Made by a program: the position numbers and the translations under genes
In this document: positions 1 through 51,400 of the stretch, piece by piece
Numbering within the stretch: position 1 is the first letter of the stretch
How the letters are laid out: every line of letters begins with the position of its first letter
The notes under the pieces: generated by a model
The model's input: the letters and a program-made list of their open reading frames with translations, nothing else
Told to the model about the DNA's origin: nothing
The model's database searches: none
Assembly: GCF_037325665.1 (NCBI RefSeq)
Contig: NC_090261.1
Span: 21,074,515 to 21,138,514 of the forward strand
From: Littorina saxatilis
Lineage: Eukaryota; Mollusca; Gastropoda; Littorinimorpha; Littorinidae
DNA length: 64,000 nt
Direction of reading: 5' to 3'

Positions 1-1980
1 ACTGTGAACACTGTCGTCGGTTAATGAATAATGAAGCAGTAAAGAGTGTTTGGTTACCAGTTCATCACTTTTTGAATACGAAAAGATAGGAACCATTTTG
101 GCAATGGTTCAGACTAGACTCTGAGGAAGAAATCTTGCATTCCTTCCCCAAAATGCATGCTCTTGGGACACCAAGACGAAAGTTCGTGAAACTGTACGTT
201 CCCTCGGCTGAACACACTACACTTCCAACGACCAGGGTGAGGGGCATTTTCCCGTTAAAACATTTGTCATTTCATTCATGAGAGCAGCCACACTCATGAA
301 ACATGCTTCCAGACACACATCCATTGACCCTAGTGTTCCAGGTCAGTATTATTATAACGTGTCATGTTTGCAACTGAACATAACAGAGATCATCACAATA
401 CAAAAGCTCATAGAAATCAGAAGGGAGAAGCAAGAGACTTACATTACCAATAAACCAGGCCAGCCAAACAGAAGCCTATTTCTTTCACTAACCGGAAAAG
501 AACTGTAGCTCCAAGTTCTGGACTAGCCTCTGAACCATTCAGCCTATCTACTCTAAGACTATGTACAATCGAGTCAACGGTCAACCAAAACAATAACCTT
601 GATCATAAGTAATGGAAATGGGTTTAGGAATTGGTACCTGAGCTGACTAATCCGTCCCACCATGAGAAGCTGAACAAATACTGTCAATACTATCTAAGTA
701 AGGTAAATAAATATTTACACTGACAGCTATGCATTGCCAAAGCCAAACATTGCCGACATGTCCCGCAACTTGCACAAACACATGAACCAGCTCTAATGTC
801 TCATCTTTTTCTCTCCGAATGCCCAACATTACATAGAATCGTATTACATGTATGTATAATTCAGTCTCTAACCGCTAGAACAAATATTTTCCCAATGCCC
901 ATTAACAATATTTTGTCCCTAATGTTAATTTCATAATTTTAGCATCAATATTAATCAGAAGAAAGGAAGAAGAATAAAAAATTAAAAAAATCCCAACAAC
1001 CAAATCAAATTTACGAAAGTGCAAAGAATGTTGTGAATGTAATCAAAAGAAAAACCAACCCATGGATTATTCTCAAGTGCTGCTTTTATACAGCATAGCA
1101 TGTCTCTGCATGTTTCTCAATATCATCCAGCATATATTTAATTCAATAGAATATTTTGCTGGTCATTACATTCAAAAAGACTTTTTGGACACAAAACTCA
1201 AAAGAGAAAGAATAAAAACACCTCTGATGATAAGTTTTCTGATTTTACACTTCATTTCCATCACTTAAATCAACAGTTAAAATCCTTTCGCCCACAAACA
1301 CCTACTTTGTCCTCCTTTGAAATTTATATCTAATAGAACGCATGCATGTACAAACCTCTTCATATGCAATTTAGGAGCAAATAAGCTTTAAAAACAATTT
1401 TATTCAAATCTGGAAGATGATATTTTTTTATCAACTTCAACCAACGTTACGAACAAAAATCAAGTCTTCTTCACATGCTAACAGCCTGGCCGCAAAAGTT
1501 GTTTAACATTGACAACAACAATGAAAGGGTTGTAGCTGAAAAACAAGTGTGGCATGACACACTAGCAAGGCTCAGAGACACTTTTCACAAAATGATCTCA
1601 ATCACTTTCCACAAGGCTACATTCCGCGTGCTAGCAATGCGACACGTTCCTTTTCTTACTCTACAGTGCATCGTGCAATTATAAGGCAACGAACGAAACA
1701 TTAAAGTGACGATATGACCATGAAACAGCAGAGATGCTAATAAATTAAATACGACCCGATACCCGTGGGTTACACTGGTCGAGAGGCTGATAACAATGAC
1801 AAACTGTGGTGAGGTATGGACAATTTTTTCCATTAATTTACATCAGACAATGTCAGCGAAAACTTAAAGTTCAGCGAATGAAGTTGGGCCCGGCTCGCCA
1901 GTGGTACTAAATTGCAGTGACAGCAACAACATCCATAAAGAACTAGACCAAAAATAAAACAGTTCAATGTACAGGTGGTT
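1..1980. other. KLC distal 3' UTR or downstream sequence, no gene
   Basis: AT-rich sequence below the KLC stop codon. No open frame here resembles a known protein, and no RNA gene or recognisable repeat was seen. If KLC uses a polyadenylation site further down than 1,981, part of this is 3' UTR; a second AATAAA on the minus strand near 1,396 would allow that. Confidence 0.5.
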
Positions 1981-1986
1981 TTTATT
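1981..1986 (-). promoter_or_regulatory. candidate KLC polyadenylation signal
   Basis: AATAAA on the minus strand (TTTATT on plus), about 195 nt below the KLC stop codon. It is the first canonical hexamer after the stop. Cleavage would fall near 1,955-1,970. Inferred from position only. Confidence 0.4.
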
Positions 1987-2179
1987 ACAAAATAGAAAGA
2001 AAAACAGGACACGCTTGTTGTGGTCAGAAAAAGTCAAACCAAAGAAGCCACTGCTGTCCTTGACGCAAACTGAAGGGAGTCTTGCAGCACAGTGATTGGA
2101 TGAACACGATGGAAGCATGATCTTCAAGCACACGCAAATGTAAAAAAAAAAAAATTCAACTAGCCGACGGGGGTCAAGG

Positions 2180-42993
<40,814 letters not shown>

Positions 42994-43561
42994 GCAGACC
43001 AGTGCATGCACTGACAACCCTTCACAACATGACCAGTCTGCAAGGCAAAGGACAACATCCACATAGCACATTCTCATCATGCACAGCTACGTTGGGATTC
43101 AATTTCTCATGCAATTAAAACATAGTTTGAACAGTTGATACACTGTAGTGGTACAACACTGTTTAATAAAGTATTTACATGATGAACACATTCCACATTT
43201 CCATGCACTATCAATATCATGGAACCAGACATCCAGGTTGAGATTATGTACTAGATAATGCAGATATTTGCTGTTTGGGTCTTTAGCAATCTTCAGAATT
43301 CAGTTTCATGGAAGTAATTTAATACAGACACTAGTGACAGAAGACCAAACATTCCAATTCACTGTTTCACTAACTTACAGTTTGGTGAGGAACTTCTGTG
43401 ACTTGTGCAAGACTTATTAAAATTCTCGAGACTACCTGCAGTTCAGTCAACCACAAGAACGTTTGAGACAACATCAACATAATCAATTGCTTGGTCATTT
43501 AATTTGTAAAGGAAATAGTCAGTTGTTACATTTTTGTACATTTTCAAGCTGCACTAACTAA

Positions 43562-44003
43562 GGCAGAAGGGGTCTAAGTCGACAAAAAAAGGGTGCATTT
43601 CCTGTAGATGTTTTTCCTGTTTACAGAATCTGTAGCGTTTCGCCGATCTCACTGGAAGTCACATCATGCATAGCCACATTGGCAAAATTTGATCTTTCTG
43701 TTCTTTTATTTCGGTTACAAATACAACTATACAAGGGGATTTGATTCAGTGTTGCAATTATTATATAATATATGAAGAAATTAGATAATCCATCCAGTCC
43801 TCCTGTCGAACTGCATTTTGGATGTCTATGATGAAGGGAAGCCACGCTGACTCGAGTCACATGCTTATCGCGAGATTGCGAGTACTTTCATACTTTCCTA
43901 CAGGAAACACACCCAGCTGCATTCCCTGTATGCCTGTAGAAGAAACGCCTACAGGAAATGCAGGGAATGCACCCACTTTAGGTCGACTTAGACCCCTTCT
44001 GCC
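43562..44003. mobile_element. 442-bp MITE with perfect 22-bp terminal inverted repeats
   Basis: Starts GGCAGAAGGGGTCTAAGTCG and ends with its exact complement. Homology resumes inside (GGGTGCATTTCCTGTA against TACAGGAAATGCA...GGTGC). Flanked by the 7-bp direct repeat TAACTAA (43,555-43,561 and 44,004-44,010). No transposase. Superfamily unresolved. Lies in the KLC 5' UTR intron. Confidence 0.85.
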
Positions 44004-44161
44004 TAACTAAGCCATCACACATTAAACAAGAATATTTATACTGCGTTATAGTATTAGACTATTAGTATTACTATTTGTAAGATAACTTATCATAAACCTT
44101 AATGCAAGAATGCATGCTGACTGTTGCTCAAGCTTATTTGTTGTGTGTCTGTGAGAGAGAG

Positions 44162-44164
<3 letters not shown>

Positions 44165-44241
<77 letters not shown>
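44165..44241. repeat. GT microsatellite
   Basis: Nearly pure GT array preceded by GAGAGAGAGA, with shorter GT runs to 44,290. Frames through it are artefacts. Confidence 0.97.
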
Positions 44242-44244
<3 letters not shown>

Positions 44245-44784
44245 ATGTATCATTGTATACATGTATACATGTTCGTGAGTGTGTGTGTGTATGTGTAACT
44301 GTATTACAAGTATGCACCTGCAAAAAGGATGTAGGACCACCATCTGCTTGATGATATTCACTAGAACTCGATCAGATCTTCTGAATAACAAGGTGTGCAC
44401 GCGTATACTAAATTTTTAGAACACAGTGTCTTTCATTCTGCATGCTTGTCACATTTACAGTGATGCACAGAGTCTGACACACTCGTTATGATGATGCCTT
44501 CATCTGTATATAATGCATTATATATACATATAAATGCACATGTATACAAATTAAATACAAATCAATTTGAGTAAGGACTACCAGAAGCAAAACTAACAGG
44601 AAGAGCAAGAACTAAAGAAGACACACCTCCTCCCAGTCCCACTGTAAGTGAAGCCGAAACACACATGATACATTATTCAGCAAACATACAATGGCCCAAC
44701 TCGACATTCCTTCAACAATCAAAGTCACACCAGATGTGCACGGATAAGCAATGCAGCCTAGCTGCTGGTGTCACAAATGCTCAC

Positions 44785-44960
44785 CTGGCAAGAAAACAGC
44801 CCACTAGCAGAAGTAGCAAAAAAATGCAGTCGACTGCTCGAGCCAACTGTTAACTTTGTTGTTCTTGTGAAATCCGTGGTCGTGGAAAATAGGCTGACGA
44901 ATCTCTGAACACCGCAACCGAAATCATTAAAGTACGTGCTACCAAGCCTCGATGTTCTCT
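44785..44960 (-). other. KLC: candidate KLC non-coding first exon 1a
   Basis: A strong donor CCAG|GTGAGC lies at 44,785 on minus, upstream of exon 1b, with no acceptor needed. The 5' boundary (about 44,960) is a guess. Assigned because exon 1b begins with an acceptor and so needs an upstream exon. Confidence 0.5.
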
Positions 44961-45411
44961 TTGGAGAAGCTGATCACAAGCTAAGAGGCAATACAAACTT
45001 TCTTGCTAACTTCCTCCCATCCAGAAATCATGGCGGAGTCCAAAAAGTAACGTATAATCTCGTTCAACCTCGTGACTGCCTGGAAATTTCGTCACTGTCT
45101 CCATCCGGGCTATTGATTCACACCGCAACCAGAGAGGTGAGGTTGCGTCCGCATGAAGTCTCGTCTGTTACTTGTTTTACTGCGTATTTCTTTGTTCTGA
45201 TGATGAATCGATATCGGCAGCATTCTTCTGTAGTCATTTGTTAACCCGAAGATCTGTTTCTTTTTCAGAATTTGAGCCTGAGGTCCTTCTTTTTGAGGAC
45301 AGTTCACTTCACGTTGGGGCTCGTTCCCTTGGCATATTGGTGCCATCTGAACCTTTTGGATAGCGTTTTCTACAACGTAGTAGGTTTTTATGACGGTTTT
45401 GCGTCAAATCG
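44960..45411. promoter_or_regulatory. putative bidirectional KLC/eIF5 promoter and eIF5 leader exon
   Basis: The divergent 5' ends of KLC (minus) and eIF5 (plus) fall within about 600 bp. Less AT-rich than the introns. A plus-strand donor at 45,411 (TCG|GTGAGT) fits the end of an eIF5 leader exon; a second donor-like GAG|GTGAGG lies at 45,135 and an acceptor-like CTTTTTCAG at 45,269. No clear TATA box. Transcript starts are inferred. Confidence 0.5.
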
Positions 45412-48137
45412 GTGAGTATTGTAAATAACGGAACTAGAAAGATTTCATGTTTTTTTTAGAATATTAACCAATGTCATTAAATAAGGGTGTTGCATGTGTC
45501 GCCATGCCCCAGACATTCCGCCATTTTACATAGGGCCACGTTAGTGCACGTGCTGACTGAATACATTTCAACGCCCACGTTATTTTACCTGTATGTATTT
45601 ATCGCCATATGGAAAGTGTTGAATGACAGCAGTAGTTGTGAGAAGTTGCTTTTTGATACAGAAAGTTTGCTGGGCAGTTTTGATGCCGTGTCCTTGAACA
45701 AAGTTACCGCCACTCTCTGCCAGCATATGGTGTGAATCACTGAACAGTGAACGTGATGCAAGGTGGTAGAAGGCTTGTGTGCAACCTAACATTAGCTCCT
45801 TTTGTAAACAAACACACAAACAAAATTACAGTATTCGACACTGCCCAGATGTCGAGTGTAACATGCCTACATATCCTTAATCCCCACTATGTCAGATTGT
45901 CGCTGACACTGTCAGGCAGATGTTGCAGAGGTGGAAGTTTTAAGCACATCTTTGTAACCAGTGATAAATAAAGCAGACAGTTTCAACAACAAAGTATCAT
46001 AGTTCACAATCTGCTACGTAAGAATGACTAGTGTTTGAATAAAAGTGAAGTTGTGAAGAGCCAGAGTCAAATTGGAAGCAGTCGGTGAAACAATGCTGGA
46101 AAGAGGCCAAAGTATTTTCCATGGATAACTAAATCATTGCGTTGTCTGGCCCATATGCTCCAAATGACCAAAGTCTGGACACAGGGAGTGGGGTTGTAGG
46201 TTTTGCCACATATAGAGCTGGCATGTCTTATCTTGACTTAGAATTAGCAATGACACATGAAATTTTGAAATTAATGGTTGAATGACAAACACACCATTTT
46301 AAAGAGATCAAAATTCTGAGCACATAGCAATTTGTTTTATTTAAATCAGTGCAGTAGTTCTCGAGATATGGTCATTTTAGTTCGAAATCACTTTGCTTTG
46401 AGCGAGCCGAGATCGCAACCTCTTCAGGCTTTTGATCGGCTGAGTTTCGCATTTTTCGGGTCCAGTTTTGCGCAGCATAATCGTTGGGAATAAGTCATTT
46501 CTCGCTCAATTCTTTTGATTTTTGGCTTAAATGAAACAGAAGTTAATGTTTTATAAACTGCATTTTAATCGTGTATGCCGATGGATGTTTTCAGACCAAA
46601 TTTTAGTGAAACTCACACGAGTAATATTCACCGACATGCTGACGGAGATGTAGCTTCCGGTGGTTCGCGGTTTTTTGTATGGGAAAGATGTGAGGCTTTC
46701 TCTGATTGGTTGCAAAATATCACAGCCCTCCAATGAAAATTACGGTATTCCGAGCAGTTTGAAATGAACTGGTCGTCTGCGAAGAGTGACGCGAGAGGCA
46801 GTGAAGACGAACACGCACTTTCACACTCAAAATATTCCAAAACACATCTTTTATTAATTTCATACAGTAAACTTTGTTTTTGAATCATTTCTTTAGTTTA
46901 TTCATTCCTTTTTTTATTTGATACATAATATGTGACTCACAAACATCAATTATGCCAATTATTTTTCACTCAAAGTGAAAAAAAAGTGCCTTTTCACTGT
47001 GTCCTCAGTTGACGCTGGGCGATGTGGCAATGCTATTAGAATATATGTCAAGGCTGGTTTTGAAAATGAAATGTCAAACAGTTAATGTTTCTGGAAAAAA
47101 AATTGTAGAAACAAACTCAGTTTTCTTTCCAATTTTAAAACTTGATAAAGGTTTGACAAGTACCATGGTGGATGCAATATGGCCCGATTACTCAAGTGTC
47201 AGCATTGAATATACATGTACTTTGGTCTTATTTCTGCTGCTTGGTGCAAAACACTGTCATTGATAACAGCACTTATCAACTGTTAATGAAATAAAGAATA
47301 TTTCTGCTTGAGTTTTTAGTTTTTACTTCAGCACTAGCAGACTGTAGGCATAGCAACTTATTTGCTTTATGACAGTTAGTGGTAGTGGCATCTGTTCAGT
47401 ACTGAGTTACATTATCAATATCCAGGCATGGTACTCTTCCGCCGATCGGCGGAAATCCGCCGATCGGCAGAAATCCGCCGAAAACGAAAATAAAAACAAA
47501 TAAAAATTTTTTTTTATAAAAATCCGCCCATTCACTTGAGATTATTATTTTTTCTTACTCAAGCCTTGTTATCTTTCACTTATATCCCTCTCAGCTTCAA
47601 GGAGAGGGCACTAAACACATTTGAATTAGTAAAAAGTCGTCAGCTTCACCCCCACAAAGGGCGCTGCCCCTTGACCCCGCAAGGGGGCCTAAGCGGCCTC
47701 CTGGACCCCCGGCTTTATTTCAGCTGAAACTGCCATTCCTTCAGTACCATGCCTGATATCATAGGTTATTAAATACAAGACTTATTTATTAAGTGTGACA
47801 TTAAGTGACAAAAGGTCCTGAAAAATGTCATGTTGAAACATAGCTAATTTGCTGGTATTTCCTGCAGAATATATTTTAATCTGTCTTAATTCCAGTAACA
47901 CTAACACAGTGTTACTAACAGTAAATGAGTAATGTTAATAGAAATTATAATGTTAGTTTTGTCAATGTATGGCCAAGAAACATGGACCATTGTTTGGTTA
48001 AAATTAAAAGATGTGTTCGCTTATATTTATAATGAGGTTTAGCTTATCAATATCAGTTCCTCATATTGTAAAGGTCTGTTTGCATGAATTTTATCACTTT
48101 GGTTGAATCGGTGGTAATCTGAGTTTTAATTTTGCAG
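45412..48137 (+). other. eIF5 5' UTR intron
   Basis: From donor 45,412 to acceptor TTTTGCAG ending at 48,137. Contains the inverted-repeat element at 47,423-47,755. The rest, including 46,370-46,800 with its moderately GC-rich patches, shows no recognised gene or repeat. Confidence 0.5.
47423..47755. mobile_element. MITE-like repeat D, copy 1
   Basis: Ends CAGGCATGGTACT and AGTACCATGCCTG are exact complements, flanked by the 5-bp direct repeat ATATC. Interior has CGCCGATCGGCGGAAATCC repeats and CCCCTTGACCCCGCAAGGGG. A diverged relative is at 60,261. No coding capacity. Confidence 0.8.
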
Positions 48138-48359
48138 TCTGGTAGTAGTGCATGGTTGAAGAACAAAATGACAATGGCTGATTCTGCTCACAGGGCCCCT
48201 GCTGAGGCACGCAAGAACCATTGCGCCCCACACCTTAACATTTGGGAGTTTGGAAACTCCAGGAGGTTTTATGAAGTTCTCGACGTCACCGAACCATTGG
48301 AGCAGAACCCATTGTAGTATTCACAGGAAGAGGAAGCCGTACCAGATAAACAAACAAAC
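48138..48359 (+). promoter_or_regulatory. EIF5: eIF5 5' leader with two uORFs
   Basis: Leader exon after acceptor TTTTGCAG. uORF1 48,152-48,181 (9 codons) starts in weak context (T at -3). uORF2 48,168-48,317 (49 codons, MTMADSAHRAPAEARK...) overlaps it, starts with A at -3 and ends 42 nt before the main ATG, which has A at -3 and G at +4. eIF5 mRNAs in other eukaryotes are known to be autoregulated through inhibitory uORFs. Confidence 0.7.
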
Positions 48360-48431
48360 ATGGCGGTCAACATTGATCGATCCAACATGGACCAGTTCTA
48401 CCGCTATAAGATGCCTCGGCTCTTAGCCAAG
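48360..48431 (+). CDS. EIF5: eIF5 exon 1
   Basis: 24 codons: [20 protein letters not shown] and LLAK. Contains Arg15, the GAP catalytic residue. Strong start context, donor AAG|GTGAGT. Confidence 0.98.
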
Positions 48432-51400
48432 GTGAGTTGGCATGATCAATCTCAGCCGTTTTCTCTTTGCTTAGAATTAGATGGTCGTCTATCTTGGCTG
48501 TAGCATTGCTGAGCAGTGAACAACTGTTCTCCACCCAGCTTTGCATAACAAATATATTCATCAATACAGATATTAATATATTCATGCCTTTTCAGTTTGA
48601 TAAACAGATACAGCCCTCGGCAGAATCTGGAGACACTTTAAGCTCAGTGTAACCCATGATAGATCCGTTTGCACTTTGCATGGTTTAAGTATTTAGGTAG
48701 TTGTTAGCTAATGATGATTAAAAAGTAACTATGGAAAGCATTTCATTTGTGTGTAAAAAGTCTGGTACAAATAAACAATCGAGAGCTTATCTGCGTGTAC
48801 TAAATAAATCGATATGATTGTTAGTGTGAGGAAGAAAATAATGTAAAAGCAGTGATGTACATTTTTCTAGCAGCCTTTAGGACAATTGTCCTGAAGACTG
48901 AAAATCAATAGGACACAGTGTCCTGAGATTGCAATTTCAATAGGACAAAAACACGACTCGTAAAACCGCATTTAAAAAGATTTTTCAGTTTCCATTCCTC
49001 AGAGAAGGAACGTGATTTCTTGTCTTTCAACTCTTTGACTTGGGTTGCCTCTCTCGTGCTCGTCGACGTACTTGCAGTTGCACTTTCACATCACTCTCCA
49101 CTTCGACGAGTTCGTTTTCGGTTGACGTTGTTGTTGGTTCAGCTGAAGCCACAGTGGCTGGCGAACGCAGCATGGACATCAATGTCTGCTGATTTTTATC
49201 TGCTTTGAGCTTTTTTTTCGGACCCATGTCGTTTCTCTTTCGTTTTATTTTCGTTCGAACGCACAACGGTTTTTCTGGATATTATGACGAAAAGTAATGC
49301 CTTGCGCATGTGCGAACATGCACGGGTGGTTCCCATTGGTTTAAACGATTTATTGCTGAGCCAATGAATGCACTCGAGGCACCATATGGGTTCAGTTTTC
49401 TTTTTTTCTTCTTGATCCAACTTGAGGATAAATTAATTCAAAGAATCAGATCCCATATGGTGCCTCGTTCACTCAACAAACTGGTCACACGCAGTGCATA
49501 CTTTCGCTTGGCAAAACCGAAACCAGCTTTCCTCTTGAAAATTGAACAGTCCGCATGTCCGCTTCATTGTCAAAAACGATCGGACCCTTGACCACTTCTT
49601 CTGTAGGTTAATCGGACCTGTGTCCTGCTGGGGTTAAAGCTATAGGTCCTGGGGAAATTGGATCGGTCAGAGACCGGAGACCGACTAAAATGTACATCAC
49701 TGTAAAAGCGTAAACTGTAATCACCCACAGGTTTTAAAAACATTCCAGTAGTGTGTAGACTGTACTCCTGGCTTTTAATTTGATCTTCATTTTTGTCTAC
49801 AGGTGGAGGGGAAAGGAAATGGAATAAAAACTGTGATTGTCAACATGACAGAAATTGCCAAGGCACTGTCCAGGCCACCAACGTGTAAGATTCTTTGTGC
49901 AATCTGTTGTGTAACCTATCTTAAGCAACTCTGTTTACGGGTTTGTTCGTAAAAACCAGCCTTGATCTAAGGACTATATCTGGTCAGGAATAAAAGCTGG
50001 TTCTTGTGTATGACTGTGCCTGGGAGAAAGAGGAACATGAAGAGGTTGCAGCAATCATTCTTTTTACATTTAGTCAAGTTTTGACTAAATGTTTTAACGT
50101 AGAGGGGGGAATCGAGACGAGGGTCGTGGTGTATGTGCGTGCGTGTGTGTGCGTGTAGAGCGATTCAGACCAAACTACTGGACCGATCTTTATGAAATTT
50201 GACATGAGTTCCTGGGTATGATATCCTCAGACGTTTTTTTCATTTTCTTAATAAATGTCTGATGACGTCATATCCGGCTTTTCGTGAAAGTTGAGGCGGC
50301 ACTGTCACGCTCTCATTTTTCAACCAAATTGGTTGAAATTTTGGTCAAGTAATCTCCGACGAAGCCCGGACTTCGGTATTGCATTTCAGCTTGGTGGCTT
50401 AAAAATCTGAAAATTGTTAAAAAAAAATAAAAATTTATAAAACGATCCAAATTTACGTTCATCTTATTCTCCATCATTTTCTGATTCCAAAAACATATAA
50501 ATATGTTATATTTGGATTAAAAACAAGCTCTGAAAATTAAAAATATAAAAATTATGATCAAAATTAAATTTTCAAAATCAATTTAAAAACACTTTCATCT
50601 TATTCCTTGTCGGTTCCTGATTCCAAAAACATATAGATATGATATGTTTGGATTGAAAACACGCTCAGAAAGTTAAAACGAAGAGAGGTACAGAAAAGCG
50701 TGCTATCCTTCTCAGCGCAACTACTACCCCGCTCTTCTTGTCAATTTCACTGCCTTTGCCATGAGCGGTGGACTGACGATGCTACGAGTATACGGTCTTG
50801 CTGCATTGCATTGCGTTCAGTTTCATTCTGTGAGTTCGACAGCTACTTGACTAAATGTTGTATTTTCGCCTCACGCGACTTGTTTTTCTTTTCTTTTTGA
50901 GGATGAAAGTTGCTTGTTCAGATTAACTTGGACATTTGTGTGTGACCAGGAGGAACTGCTAGTAACAATCATTTAATATCATATTCTTACTCCGAATCAC
51001 ATTAGCATTGAGTCACCTGAGATGCTTATCACTGAAAAACGCTTACCCGGCTAAAGAATTTAAAGGGAAGCAACCCCATCACCAAAACGAAAGTGAAAGT
51101 AGCTTTGGTAATGGGCCAGTACACCGGGAGTTACCTCCCATACGGGTGTATGCCACGTCACTTCCTCTAGGAACACGTGCCTATTATCATACGTCTTTTT
51201 CACCTCGGAGAGGACGGTTCACTTTTTGACGCTCTGTGGCTGACCTTGTGTGTTTGAGTGACACCCGCCGGCCACGTTACCCAGCTTGTCTGCTCGCCTT
51301 GCCTACAGTTTGGTGAGCTCGTTCCCGTTTGTTGTTGGTTGTTTGCGCTGTTTCGTTACTGTACGTTGTCCGTTTTTTACGGACTTGTGTGTCAGTGACT

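Noticed and set aside
44046-44400. His-Thr and Cys-Val rich frames
   Set aside because: Translations of the GT array in KLC intron sequence.
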